From: Branchiostoma floridae | Lineage: Eukaryota; Chordata; Leptocardii; Amphioxiformes; Branchiostomatidae | Direction: 5' to 3' | Length of the DNA: 64,000 nucleotides | NCBI RefSeq assembly: GCF_000003815.2 | Contig: NC_049990.1 | Span: 11,745,549-11,809,548, forward strand | The notes under the pieces: model-generated | What the model was told of the DNA's origin: nothing | The model's database searches: none | The model's input: the letters and a program-made list of their open reading frames with translations, nothing else | In this document: in pieces, positions 1 through 14,800 of the stretch | How positions within the stretch are numbered: position 1 is the first letter of the stretch | Layout: each line of letters begins with the position of its first letter | Made by a program: the position numbers and the translations under genes

Positions 1-302
1 AGTGAATTTAAACATAATACATCCACCACAAGACACCTAGTTACATCGTTTACACTGCTATGATTATGAAATGCATATCTTAGTATCTAAAATATGTGCT
101 ACTCTAAAATCAAGTAAGTGGTTAATTTCAGGATTATGCAGTATATGACTCAATATGAATAGAAACATGGTACATACAGGGCGTGATGATTGAGAAGGTG
201 CCTTTGCAGACTGGGAAGGATAAAAATAAGAAAAACTCAATAATTATTATAAACTGTGATGAAGAGGAGAAACTGATTGAAGAGAAGGTGCTTTGTAGCC
301 TT

Positions 303-392
303 GGCACCATCTGAATTCTACTGGGGCTCCTTGCACTTGCTGCCCTAGCAAGTGTCAGGACTCAGGAGCCCTGGTAGGAATCAGATGGTACC
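303..392. repeat. 90-base hairpin left of the last gene D exon
   Basis: Arms 303-331 and 364-392 (GGCACCATCTGA and TCAGATGGTACC at their ends) pair at 24 of 29 positions. An inner perfect stem, CACTTGCT with AGCAAGTG (334-341, 347-354), has a five-base loop. Confidence 0.7.
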
Positions 393-590
393 TAGGCTAG
401 GGGCTGTGAGGTGTACCCTAAAGATCAATTGGGCCTTGTAGTGGTTACATTGCTGCAATGCCAAATAAAAGAATCTGGGTTGCCAATGGTTAGTTAGTTT
501 ATGAACACAATGCTTGCTGTTTATCTTATGCATTGTATCTTCTTGGTTGTATCTTTACGCCATCTTTAAAGAGCTGTTTGCTAAACATAC

Positions 591-2807
591 CGGCGGTGGT
601 GCCGCAGACTGGAGTTGCTGGACTTGTTGTACTTGTTGAGTCTCTGGAATCACTTGTATGTCCGGCTCTTGTACATCTGCTTGGAAGGGCGAGTGCTTGA
701 TGTTGCGACCAGCATACACGACAGAGATCTCGTGGTCGCCCTTCTCAAGGGGTGTAAACTTCAGCTTATGCCTGTCGTTTCCCATGTCAGTCACCGAGGA
801 CTGGATCTCTCCTGACGGACCACGCACCAAAGATTTAAATGTTCCTGCAAAGTCAAACATAAAGAATGCCTCATATCTCATTGTGGACAGACAGACTGCC
901 CCTACATAGGGACTTATAGCTATGGGACTCATGATGATAATGATGATATCTCGTTAGTATTAAGTCTCACAAGATCTTTGTCAGCATAGTCCTAAGTACT
1001 TCATTGTTTCTGGCAACGGTATTTCATGAACTGAAAGAAACAGTCCATGCAGATTGTCATTGTAAAAATACTAGGATATTAGTACAATCTGGTTTATCTG
1101 CTTACATGTGCATGTTTATTTCCACTGAGCTGATTGGTGACTGATTGGTGAGCTCTTATGAGAAAGAGTATGGAGATTGAATATACTGACTCTGGTGGAG
1201 TAGCCTCCTACTGTAATGGCTTGTGTGGCCCAAGGGCTACAGAATTGGAGATAGACACTGCCCATATACACCAAAAGGTATGAGAAGATTGTTAAACTTC
1301 CGGCAACTACTTAATAGATGTACATGTAAGATTTTTAAACATAAGGTATAAATCTTACCTTGTCCAGCAGTGGATGCGTCCAACTCCACATTACATGTCT
1401 TGTCCACTTTCAGGGGCAACGCCCGTCTATCTGCCACCAGCTGTCCCTCTTTGCCAAGTATTTGAACATTCCCTGGTGCGGAGATGTTTGGATAGAAGGG
1501 ACTACCTGCTCAAAATAAACAAAATGATTAATCTTTACCTCTAGCTCCATAAAATATTATAATCAGTCTGTCTTGGTGTGAGTCTGCAGTGAGAGAATAT
1601 TGCAAAATGGCAGCATGTATGGTAGAAGTGGTGTAATAGAATACTTGGGGGATTGGAAGGTAATATGGTTTGACTCAGGTCCAATGGTGGTGTAGTTAAG
1701 AACCAGGAGGGCACATGGCTACACACACTTATAGATCATTATATATTAGTTAGCTATGGACTTAGACCTTGTTAACAACATTGTGGATTATTAAGAGAAT
1801 GATTTCATGTGAAGTGATGCAAAATATACAAAACAGTTTATTAAGTTTTTAGAATACACAGAAAACAACTTACAGTTTTAGATGATGTTATGAATGGCAT
1901 GATTTGCTTCTGTCTGATTCATAAAAATGATAGAGAAGAATGAATAAGAAGAATTTTACCTTCCACATGTTTTCCAAAGTACACAATGTCCACAGTGTGG
2001 GGTCCTGCATCTCTTGGTGTGTAGATAACTTTGTGTTGGTCACCTTTGCTGTCCACCTCGTGAGGGACAAATCCATTGTTGTCTACAAACATAAAAGATA
2101 AATCCATGTTAGAAATCATTTTATCAAAAGGTATGTAAGATCTACTAACATTAGTCCACCAGTTCACATATCAGCTACCTCTACAAAACGTTACATAATC
2201 TGAACAGATCTCCAATACAATGGCTTCCCGTATATTTCCACATATCTAAAGTCTGGATGCCTGTGACTTGATGCAATAGAGATTTCTTGAGCACACTGTT
2301 TTTCAATGTGACAGATATATATATATCGTCTGATGTGTACATGTCAATGGAAGTTATGTCTTTGAAAGTGCACAGTTTATCAGTACTGCACATATAAATG
2401 GATGACAAAGCCTTCATTTCGAATGTATTTTTGATCAGCATGTGTAACCTGGTGTGTTATACCAAAGGGCAGTTATTCTGGCTATACAGATACAGATAGC
2501 ATGAATTTAAATGACCAATTGTGTGATTATGTGTGCCAGTTTGTGCAATTTATGTGTATATAGATAAACCACAGAATCATATCTTATATGCTTCCACATT
2601 AGCATCAATGATATGATTTGCATGGCTGTAATATATATTGCTAACAACAAAATGACTTACTTGAGATCCTGACGCCAAGCTCTTCCAGCTTGCAGTTTTG
2701 AGCATTAATGTCAAAGAAGGCCTTTTCATCAACATATCCTCTCACCAACCCATCTCCAACTACACCAATCTCGGGTTCGGCCTGGACATCACACACAAAT
2801 GGTGTAC
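591..2807 (-). CDS. Gene D last four exons in window: divergent filamin repeats
   Basis: Exons 2661-2807, 1960-2082, 1359-1505 and 591-844. They encode GTPFVCDVQAEPEIGVVGDG; HKVIYTPRDAGPHTVDIVY; GSPFYPNISAPGNVQILGKE with LDASTAGQG; and FKSLVRGPSGEIQSSVTDMG with LKFTPLEKGDHEISVVYAG and KHSPFQADV, then VQQVQQLQSAAPPP. The exon division differs from the a-b-c-d cassettes and resembles the start of the C-terminal block of genes A and C. The last exon either splices at GTATGT (589-590) or runs on to TAA at 555-557. Confidence 0.82.
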
Positions 2808-5800
2808 CTACAGGGATATGATAGCAATGTTTCACATGTTAATACCTTGAAAGAATAGCTTAAAAGTTCTTGAGTACCAGTACATGCATCGATAACATAG
2901 AAATGTAAAATAAAAACAAGGTTGATATCCTCCTAACATCTGATAAAGTCATTAGTTGTCATTATTTAACACAATGCAGACAACTAACTGGCCAGGCGGA
3001 CAGCTACAAGAACAGGAATATACAGATCACAAGCTAGTGTAATGACCAACATGTTGAAACATGTTCAAAGCANNNNNNNNNNNNNNNNNNNNNNNNNNNN
3101 NNNNNNNNNNNNNNNNNNNNNNNNNNNNNNNNNNNNNNNNNNNNNNNNNNNNNNNNNNNNNNNNNNNNNNNNATCAATCAATGTAAGCTCATACAAGTTT
3201 ATTTAACCTCAAAAGAAGTCCTTCCAGAAAAAAGGACCGTTCGTGTAGTAGGTGATCATCAGCCTCAAGGGTTTTTGACAGTTAATTTACATAAGCTATA
3301 CATCATATCCAGTTGCTTGAGTAACTGCTTTTTTGGGCGTATTAATACCGATGTGTTCAAGGTGGTAAAAAGGTAAATGTTGAGTAATTTCTACAAATTA
3401 ATGTAAAAAAATGCCATTTCTCATGTATTGGGAAACAATCGTTGCGTACTAGGATATGTACAGTTTGGCAGCGTCAAATTTCGATTTCACAAATCACTTA
3501 CTATAAGATCGCTAAGATACGGACAGAGATTGCTATTAGAATAAGCTTAGATATTTCCATAGATTTAACTAATCGTTTACAGGTACAGGCATATTTTCGG
3601 AAAACGTTTTCTCTAACACGGTATTGAATACCTTGAAATGTCGTTTCCTTCCCAACGAATGAGTAGTCCAACAGAGTCACGACAATCTTTGAAACATCGT
3701 ACGCTTCGAAAGTGAAAGGACTGCCAGTCACCTCCTTTCCAGAAAAGAACACGCTAACATCATGTTGACCTACGATATCACAGGAACATAAGAAAGGTTA
3801 ACTGAATATTGAAGATTTTTTCGCCAGTTCTGTTTTGAATTATCAAAATGTGATAACGTTGTATGTATGTTTTGTCTTCAGTAAAGCAAACTTACCGATA
3901 TCGTGTGGTGTAAAAGAGACCAGGCTGTCTTCCACTTCATAGCGTAAAGGACGTCCTTTGGGGTCTGTGAAGATTTGTCAGATTGATTTGAAAACTAAGA
4001 CACCATCGTTTTCATAATATTGTAATTATGATCGCAGTCGTGGATGAAGGTGCCCTTCTTTTCTGTTTTTAGCTGCATGGGTCATTTATAGTATTACAGT
4101 CAAACCTGCCCGAGCGACCACCTCTTCTCAGCGACCACCTGGCCATTTCGACCGCTTTTTCTCGGTCCCGATTTTTTTTCCCATTGACTTAAGCATTAAG
4201 CGACCTTTTCTCAACGACCACCTGGCCAACGCGACCGCGACCGGCCCAAATTGGGACCCATAACGACCGCATCATTTTCAAAATTGAGGTTTTCATCGAT
4301 TTTTGATGATAACTAGCGCGATTTTGTGCCGAAATCGTTGTAAGAAAATCCGAATTTATAATTAGTTGTTATAGAATTTAAAAAAAAATCTATATCATAA
4401 TAAAGTGAACGAATGCTGAAACGTATATAGCCTCATACTTTTTTAAAGAAAAATCTGTGTAGCTCATACCTTTTTAAGGAAGATCTGTACGTGTGAGTGC
4501 TTTTGTCCAACTGTACTGTATACATTCACCCGTGGGTAAGTACGCTATCGGGACGTACTGGGCATCGAATTCGAAAGGTGCACCGTAGTTATTTCAGATC
4601 AAGAACATAGCGACGCATAAAGGCTTTTTTGGTAGTTAAGTGACAGCATCAAAGTTCCCTTACTGTCTAAAACGGTAGTGTACAAATACTTGAGCTTTAA
4701 AACACTGTATCGTATAAAAACTCGATAAAAGCTTGGGGTTAAATTTACAATTTACAGTGTGCGTGTTGTATTTGACATTAAAGACCTCGCTTCTTTGCGT
4801 GCGTGCAGTGTGCTTGCTTTTGCCATTAAACACAACGGAAACCATTTATACTTTGCATCAGGCATGTTTTGAGTCGATACTCTTCTCAGCGACCACCTGT
4901 CCAAATCGACCGCTTTTGTCCGGTCCCCCGGGTGGTCGACTTGGGCAGGTTTGACTGTATACATAGTTTTTAGCTTCATGCGTCCTATATGCCCTCAGGT
5001 GTTTAGGAAGAAGGCAAACCTTACTATGTTTTAAAATCGCATTGTCATAATGTTCAAGCAGAGCTTTTAGGGGAAATTGGTGATTTTTCTATCTCGTTTG
5101 TCCGACAGCTAAAACACGTCACTATACTCTTGATTGGTGATCTGCTTGTTGATAAATGAGAGAAAAAATTTCATATCCTGATACCTGTCACGTGCACACC
5201 AAGAAGGTCGTCGTTGTCGGCACCACCGATGAAGAAGTAGGCTTTCTCATTGACGGGGATCCTGCTGAGGTTCTCTGCCATCACCACTATGTTTTTGGTA
5301 TCCAGTACCAAGAACTGGAAGGGAGATCCTGCAAGAAACCTGACTACTGACCCACAGAAATCACCAGCACAAGAATGAACCTTGTTTATTACGCGCAACT
5401 GCAAGCTGACATAGCTTGTTAGCGGGAATGTCCAAATAGTACACAGCAGACCCTTGCGGAAATGTGCAAATCGTACACAGATTCTTGCGGGAATGTCCAA
5501 ATAGTACACAGAAATCACCAGCACAAGAATGTACTTTGTTTATTACGCGCAACGCCAATCTGGCCAAGGTTGTAAGCGATAATGTCCAAGTCGCACACAT
5601 GCCTTTTCAGAAGTTATTTCCTAAAAACAAAACACATGGTGCCCGTGGTATGGCAAATGAATCATGTGCTATGGATTTTGATGTGGCTGTTTTGTTGTTG
5701 CTCTAAATAGCCTCTGAACAACAGACGACGAGAACATATTTTGATAGTTTGTGTACACATGTGTGTATGTCTTGTTTACCTGGCACAGGTTTGTTGTTGT

Positions 5801-8800
5801 ACTTCATGTTGACACTGTAGGTTCCAGGTTGGGTGGGAGTATACTGCACGAGATACTGGTCACGAGAAGGCTCCGTCATAACGTCGGGGACGTTGGGATC
5901 GACAGTGTAGGTCAACTTGCCTGGACCAGCATCTCTGGCGTCCACTGGGAAGTGTAGATAGGACATTACAATTGATCTCTATGTATCATCAAGTATGTAG
6001 AGAGTGTATGACGATGAGCTACCCAATAGGTATTTAGATTCGACTTGGTGGGAGGCAAACCAGTAACGGAATTTTATTAGATGTTTTATTGCCAAGTCAT
6101 TGCTGAGACCTATTTTACTACTAGTATCTTATTGACAGTACAATAACCGACCATCAGCAACAAGTAACCCACCATCTTTTGCAGGTACCAGGTGACATAG
6201 GCAATCAAACTTCAGCAACACAATTCTTCGTCTTCTTATGTCATCACTTAAACGTATCTAAAAGGGAAGTACGTGGCCCTGATATACTGTACATTATGAT
6301 ATTTATGAAAGGCTTTTGAAATATAAGTTTTATATACCTTTGATGTTGACAGGTTGGTTAACTGTGGCAGTCCTGTCTGGATCAGCGCGTATTCTGTTGG
6401 CATCGAAAACGTTGACGGTGTAGGGGCTGCCAGACACTTCCTTCTCGTCATAGTGCACCCTAACCTTGTGTGGACCTGTGTGGGAAAAGAAGATAACTGT
6501 ATTAAGGACATGGCGTGTTGGTTAGCAAATGATTTCAAGAACAACATAGAATTTTCCCCCCACGAGATCCTCATTGTTCTTTGTCACACTATCAGGCTAC
6601 ATTGTAGAGACCAGCAATTAGGTCTTTATTTTGAAGTTCTTTTGGTTCTCATTTTCACTTACCAATCTCTCTTGGAGTGTAGTCTACGGTATACGTTCCG
6701 TTGTGTGATGTGATGTTAGCTGGTACATCTTTACCCGTGGGATCTATAGATTTTGAAAAGACGAGTATGTTAATTTTGTAAATTACTTAATTGCTCTTTT
6801 TAGTATACTGGATGACATGATATTATATTACATTCGCTTTGCATAGTTGTGTGTTTACAAAAAGTCAAACCATCACAAGAATCTACGCATCATTACCTAT
6901 AGATCTAAGCTTATAAGGTACCGTTAGACATATAAAAGAAGGATCATTGAGAACATAATACAATAGGACTAATCAAAAGCAATAGAACTTACCGAACACC
7001 TTCACCAAGGCATCTTCCACGTTCCCTGGTCCTTTTGTCTCCATGTAAAAAGCGGTCTTCTCGTTCACAGGAAGAGGCAGAGTCTCGCTCACACCATCCC
7101 CGTGGACATCAATGGCGTCCATGTTGAACACTTTGCATGGGAATGGGCTCCCTATGGCAGCAACATTGAGGTGTGTTAGAACAGATTATATGAAGAGTCT
7201 GTTGATACACGTTTATGTTTACCTTTAGGGAAGGGAACATATCGTTTTTGCTCCGTTTCTTCTTGACTCTAAACAAAATAATAAGGTCAATGACCTGGAC
7301 CAGACACATGGTTACTGATAAAGTAGCAAAGAACTTGTGGTGTTCTATTACATTATGTAGCAAGTGGTAGGACGGGGGATGGTCACCATAAATACGATTT
7401 TGTTTCAGATAAAGATTACTGAGCAGTAGTTTTTTTAGGTTAGACCACGTGAAGGTATATATTATGCATTTACTTTCAAATATCACCTCTCTAGTTTTTA
7501 TTCATTTTATTTTGTATATGTAACTACAGTAGCACCAAATAAATATCAAATATGATATTTGAATACATCTTTTCAGTTTTACCTTCCACAGGAAGACCAC
7601 CGTGTCGGATGTGGGCGTTGTAGGTTCCAAGTTCATTGGCGAGGAAAGTCATCAAATGACGCCCGTCATCCGCCTTCCACAGCTCGGAGGGAACCTTGTC
7701 CCCATCCTTGCTGATTTCTCCGGTAAGTTCTGCCTTGCCAGCATTCCTGCCATCAACTTGAGGGGTAAAGACACCGTTAACTTACTATGACTGCAACAGT
7801 TATACGAACTAGTGAAATTAAATATAGAATTAGCCATGTACATTGCAACATAGAGTAAGAAACTTGTGAAGTTGCTGCAGTACTGCAGGAAGGTGATGAT
7901 GATGATTTCTTACTTTTCAAAGACACTTGCTGTCCTAGTTTGGCCTTAGGAACGCTTTGCACTTCGACTTTGCTTGGATCAAAGGCATGCGCTATGAACG
8001 GGCTTTCCTTGACTTCTTCCTCGCCATATTTCACCATAAACTTGTGGTCACCTGAAAAAACAAACATCGTAAAGTTAGACTTAAAAACTGGCATCAACTC
8101 TGTTGTTTGTAGTTTTGTATATCATGCATTTGATATGTTTCTAAAAGGTAACTTTTAAAGGCAGATATTTTTTTAACTCTCAAAAATCTCTAAGTATAAG
8201 TGCTTTGATACGAAGATTGATGATTGAAAATTTGAAACATAAACGCACCGACATCCACGGGTGTGAAGTTGACACTGTAGATCTGATCCTCTGCGTTCAT
8301 TTCACAAGGGAAGTCCCTCTCCGTAGGTCCTAAGTTACAGGAAAGAACGGAATTAGAATCAAACATTATGAAAAGCCCCACAAACAACGTTTCTCAAAGT
8401 AACGGCACTAAGTCATATGAATTCTGACAATAAACATGAGAGAATTTGTTTAGAATTAATACATAACCATCATAACTATCTACTTAATATCTTACCGGCC
8501 ACTTTGACGACCACCTCTTCGTCCCCAGCCTTGGTGGCATCAATCTTCATGATAGCCTCCTTGTTGACCGGAATACTTTTCTGTTCGCCTATCCCTGCCC
8601 CCATGACCACTATGTCCTCAGGGGTCGACAGGGCAGTTGTATATGGAGACCCTGCAAGTTTCGATAGTTATACGCTACTGGCTGCAATTCTTATTTACAA
8701 TATCAATCAAAGTGGTATTTTAGCAAGAGTATCTCTTCGGCTGAAATACAGACTAGAAATTAGGAAGCCATTTTTCTAAATAAAAAATGGAACTCGAAGA

Positions 8801-11800
8801 TACTCGAATTCAATGCTTTCATAGCCTTTTTCAGCCTTCCATTCTTTTCTTTTTATGAGATGGTATGTCACCTAATTCGATTTAACAGCCATGAACCGTC
8901 AATTTAAAAGAAAGTAAAGCAACATCTTCTAAGTCTAAGTAAGTTTGATGCCGTTACGCTGTAAAAAAACCTGATGATTTCAGTGACTTAAAAAAACTTA
9001 CCTTTAACGATGGTGTCATTGAAGGAGAATGTTGTAAGATGGGCTGCACTAGTTTTTGGGGTGAACGTTAGATCGTACAGTCCCTCTCCGACTGAACTCA
9101 GTTTGGACGGCACGTCTTGACCACCTGCCGCCACTACAGCCTTCAGGACACCCTGTCCAGCGTTCGTAGTGTCAACTAGAAAAAGAAAATTCAAATGTCT
9201 ATTACAACCTATGTTTTGTTGAAATGTTATGTAATATGACTCGTAGATAGGTGTTTCATTGACTCTTGGGAACATTCACGCTGCCTGCAACAACATTATT
9301 ATTGTGTTAAAGCTGCTTCCCGTTTATTGCTTGTTCTATTACAATGCACAGCATTCCCATTTGCTATTGCACTTCCCACACTGCCGTAAGACGTTTTAGC
9401 AGGAATGTTAATCTAGGCGACCGTACCTTTGTGACAAACGTCCTTTCCTATCTTCCCTCTCTCCTGTGCGTTCACCTCTACGGCCGAGGCGTCGTACGCG
9501 TGGCTAACGAACGGCTTCTGCTTCACTGGCTCTCCATCAAAGAGGACCAGGAAATCGTACTGGCCTAGAAAGGAAACAGGAAACGATATGTCCTCAAATT
9601 AGACACGTGGCGTAATCAAATAAAAAAGCACAGCAAATAATATTATGCGCTTAGCAAAACGGAGTTATCTATACATGTGTAGATTATTTTTACTTAATGG
9701 TCACCACGTAACAAGACCTGAAGGTCATTTCAAGGTGTGACCCAAAGACTATTTCAAGGTTACGGTTACATTGTACCTGTAAATCGTCTCTTCTCCCTCG
9801 GTCAGAAACATCATGATTGAGACCAGCTCAACTACTCACTAAGGGTGAGGACTAAATACCCAACGGGCGAAGCAGGGGATTGCCAAAGAACAACATCGTG
9901 TCAATCATGTACTCAAGTCAATGTGCAAATGTCTAGTGGCACCGCCATTTCCGTCATGTATCAAACAGTTGGAGCCCTTATTTTCTAGCATTGACAACTC
10001 TGTTGGTATGTAGCGTTAATGTTTAGGCTACGCACCTACGTCACTTGGAAGGTACTCCACATTCGTGACCTTATCCTGGTCAGATGGGGTCACACTGCCG
10101 GCATAGTCTGCTCCCTTCCGGGGTCCTGGTTTGGTAGAGACAATAAAATTAACAAACAAATGAACAAAATACCACTCATGTATGTTCCACTCAAAATCAA
10201 ATGGTGGTTAAAACTATAGAGTATATTTGAGTCAAATAAATCATCACTAGTAGTACTGCGGCGCTAGATTAGTATGCAAGTAAACTGGTAATCTGTTGGA
10301 GAGTACATGCATGGTAATTAGTTTGATATCTACAGGAAAGGTACATAAAATTAATCACAAACAAAAGAAATCAAGACTGTGTGAACATATTCACATTGTC
10401 GCGCATATGATAAATGACAAGAAGGAAAAAGGGCAGTCAACACATGCTCTGTTGTCTAGCACAGAGAGAACGCTCGCTGGCACACACAGAGCGCTGACGC
10501 ATGACGCAGGCAAAATTCACAAACCGGCGATCTTCACGGTGACTTCACCGTCACCGGAGCGCGAGGTGTCAATTTCCCACAATGCACGCTGTCCCACCGG
10601 AACTAGTTCCTCTCCCTTGACCTTCACATCCTCGGCCGAAGCCACAGTACAGACGTACGGGGAACCTTCAAAAGTGGTGTCCGTTAGTATTGCATCATGA
10701 TAGATTCGAATTCGTAGCAAATGTTTTTGATTGGTCAAACAATTCTAAAACACACTAAAGTAACAAGACCAATCTGGCATTTGTCAAAGTTCTGGAGTCT
10801 AAGAAAAATCCGATGTAAATGTAACAAACTACAGCAACTTGAAAACAGAATGCAGACATGATAAAAAGAGGCACGTGCTTTATAAAGAGAGAGCCAGCCA
10901 TGCCTATCTAACCAATTGGTCATGCCGTGAAAAATCGTCTTACAGTGATAGACGAATCCGAGTAAGGCTAACAAGAGTTACGTTTACCCGGCACGTCTTC
11001 CTTGTTGAACCTTAAGATTGTTGAATACTCCCCGGACCTATCAGGAGTATAACAGAGACTGTATAGCCCGGGTTGGGTAGATGACAATTGACTGTGAATC
11101 GACCTTCCGTTGGACCTCACTTCCCCACCTAGCGTTCCTCTTCCAGCTTTTGTGGTATCGACTAACGAAGAACATCCACAAGTGATGAGTTCATTTGTAA
11201 GTCGAGTTCTTCTTAAAATTTTCTTTTTGTAATTATGTTAGTTACCATTGTCTAAAGGGAAAGTACTGTATTATTGATAAGGAATGTTAGTACTGTAGGC
11301 AGTTAATTTGTGATCAGGTCTCCATATCACAACAATACCTATTCCATTCTGGCCTTTCACATGAAGTCGATACTTGAAATACCAAACATGCACTTAGTAC
11401 TTTTTCTCTATGTAAAATTGCACAATGGTGAAACTTGTATCAAAGAAATTCACTGATTTTCATAACGCCTAAGTATGATACATACTTTGGATCTCAACGC
11501 TATCGCCGATCTTGGCTTTACTCTGATCCGACACTTGGATCTTGCTCGGATCATATGCGTGTGAGATGAATGGGGAACCCTTTATGGTGACGTCATCCTT
11601 AAGGACCAGAAACTCGTGCTGACCTGTTTGGGAGCAAACGTCAGTGGCAACCAAGAAGCGCATCGTGTAAAAAAATAAGTTATAACACAAAAGTGCAATG
11701 TGACATTCTTACTTTTATGGTAAGTTATTCACTGTACTGTCGTAGAATGATGCTGTAAATATCAGATGATGTACATGTGCTGGTTTTCCAATATTATAAT

Positions 11801-14800
11801 CGTTAGGAGTCTTTACAAATCTGGGAGAAATTTCTGGCTTTACACGAAGAACATCATCCAACGGCGTAGACTGTTCGATCGCTACAATTTGATAAGTTAC
11901 TCTTCTAGATATTTTAGTCAAAAGAATAAGAATGAAAATGAAACTAGTAATGAAGCAAAATCTTGTAGTTGTATAGTGAGAAGTACCTTCAAGTTGGTTA
12001 TCAAATGATTCAATTAACTGAAACGATATTAAGCCATGAGAAGAGCTGCAACCGACGTATTATGCTTGAAGGGAAAAGAAAGTCAATTATAAATAATTGT
12101 ATGTGAGATATTCAGAAGTTAATGACAAGGTAATATGGAAAAATGTCAGTCATCAAAGAAGGACTAGTAGTATCCTCAAACAAAAACACATGCCTAGTGG
12201 AGGGCTAGATTTGCCATGGAGTACTGGAATACCTAAAGGAGGCGGGTGGAATGGTATAGAATGAAAATCACACACAGAATAACAAGACTCCAGTCCATAC
12301 CAACTTCCGATGGTATGTACAGAACTGTGTAGATGTCGTCTTCTTCAACAATCTCTCCTTGCACAGTAGCGTCTTCTGAAGGTCCTAGGAGGTCAAAATG
12401 TTAACGTATGTTATCAATCTGTGCTAATGGCATATGATATTTCTATTCTATAGCATACTAAGCAGTACACAAAGCTTAAGTATATTAGGAAACGTGCGTA
12501 TGAATGGGAATAAAGAAAAACGCCGCAAGCGCCGACTCAAGATAAATTCGCAGCCGCGTTTGCCAACAAACGAAAATGTAGGATGCATGGTTCGCGTAGT
12601 AAAGCAACTGAAAATTGAATGTGGGAACAGTAGAATTGAAGCGCATGAGGTACATATTCATTGCAAGTATCGCCACGGTTGTATCGCATGAGACTACAGT
12701 AAGGAATTGCTATTAGATAAAGTTCATTGTGTGATGTACCTACCATTTGTTTAGCAACCAGTTTTATATGTTCATTTCTAAAGTGAGTTAACAAACTTAT
12801 AGCGTGTTGTCTTCTCTTCGTTAAATCCGATGAAAGAATTTATATTTCCGCTGTTTATATAGCATTGCATACCTTGCGGTAAAAAGTTCACACAAACCTG
12901 CTATTTTGACGACCACGTCCCCTCCCGGAGTCTTGCTAGCGTCCACCTGGAACTTTGCGAGTTTCCCAACAGGCACGTTCCCTAAGCCTTCCCCGCTCAC
13001 CGCGATGTCGCTCGTGTCGAAGTTCTCGTACACCAATGGAGATCCTTATATGTGAAGAGTTAACAGGTTTCAATATGTGGATTGGCAAAATAGAGACCAC
13101 CTGGTAAGGCTTAAAGTGATACTCTGCAAATGAATATAGTTTTGTATGTTTATGGGATTGCAAGACATTTCATTATGATGGTCATGAAATAATCATGTAT
13201 ATGCGTTGCCCTCGATACCAGATTCAAACAACCATGGCTAATTATGAGCTGCATATAGGAAAAACTTGACGATAGCACGTCCAGGACAAAAGATACAAAA
13301 GGGTGTTTTGCTGCAGTACCGACGTCACTTATCCCAGTGGGCATAAAATTGAACTTGACCTTTTCCTTCTCAATACCAATTAGGCAATTTACATACTTAG
13401 TATCATCACAATCGAATAATCTAGAAGTAATAAGAAATAAGAAGTTCTTAGCTCATACAGACCACAAACATTCGTAAACACTAAGACACACGCACGAGAC
13501 TTGCACCCAAAGCAACATATTCAATTTTCAGCATGGGGGTATACGTAGATATTCATACCTGGAACTGTGACGTCATTGTACTCGGCGTGGACTTCATACT
13601 GCCCCAGCCGCTTGGGCTGGAAGGAGACCTTGTATTTCCCGGTGTCCAGTTTATCGCAGTTGTGAGGAACGGTCTCATCCTTGGTGGTCACAGACGTGTG
13701 CAGGATCCCTGGGCCAGCTTTCTTTGTGTCCACTGGAAAAAATGACATCGATGTCATGAGGGATACTATGTGCTTTTTTTTATCCTATTCGTCTTATATA
13801 CCCAGTCAGCTTGTAAAGAACTTGTGACTTTCTAAACATAGATTAAGAATACTGTTAATATTGTAATTATAGGAGATTGACCACCTTAGATAAACCTAAA
13901 TGTGACACGGTAATTAGCAGCTGGTTTCTTCGCCAAACGCCAACATGTATTATACATGCAGTTGTTTTCACCTTGTTTAGTGTTGCTAACAATCATTAAT
14001 GAGATAGCTAACTGGACATCGCTAAACGCGATGTATTGTGTATTCATTAATGTTTAAAACTAGTGCCGTTCAGACCATAAAAGGCATATGAATATTGTAT
14101 CTTATATGTATGATAAGTGCAAATTTTGAAGAAGAAATACTTACCGATACTGGACACATATCCTAGTTCGTCCCTCTTGCTGAGTGGACCAAGGCTGACG
14201 CGGTTGACGTCATACGCATGCACGGTCACGGGGCTACTGGCCACGGTCAGGCCCGCGTACTTGACGTTCACCTTGTGGTCACCTTCAGGGAGGAAAAGAT
14301 GTTGTCATCATATGGAGACTCTAATTGTAGTCAACTACAGCTCTTGCATTGTAAAGACAATGGTCAATAGTATAGTGTGTATTGTGATGGTCTTGCAGTC
14401 TCCGAGCGGACGTGAGCAAAAGAGAGGAATTTGGCCAAATAGCGACAAATAAGTTGACATGAAGGATTTCAGTCAGTCCTTTGCAGTCTATTCAGCTATG
14501 CCGATCAGTTCACTTCAAGGCCAATTAGCCCCTACTATTAGGCTTCTATTCCTAACTTGGCCTAAGTCCCGTATCATTATTCGGCCGGTTTGGAGTATAG
14601 TAGAGACTTATGCTCTTGCCTATTTCTGTTACAGTGATATTACTTATGCGCTAGCTTAGACTGTTATCTGATATAAACCACGCACGTGGAAGAGAGAATA
14701 GCTCACCTGGTTCCGTGGGTGTGTATGTTGCCGTATAGATGGATCCATCTTTGTACATATCGCAGGGGACGTCGCGGTCTACCGAGTCTATAACAAAGAC

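Noticed and set aside
5353-5553. CRISPR-like array
   Set aside because: The repeats are diverged and unequally spaced, lie in a eukaryotic intron, and no cas gene is present.
9700-9790. AAGGTCA-like nuclear receptor half sites
   Set aside because: Such short sites are common by chance and no paired spacing or conservation can be shown.
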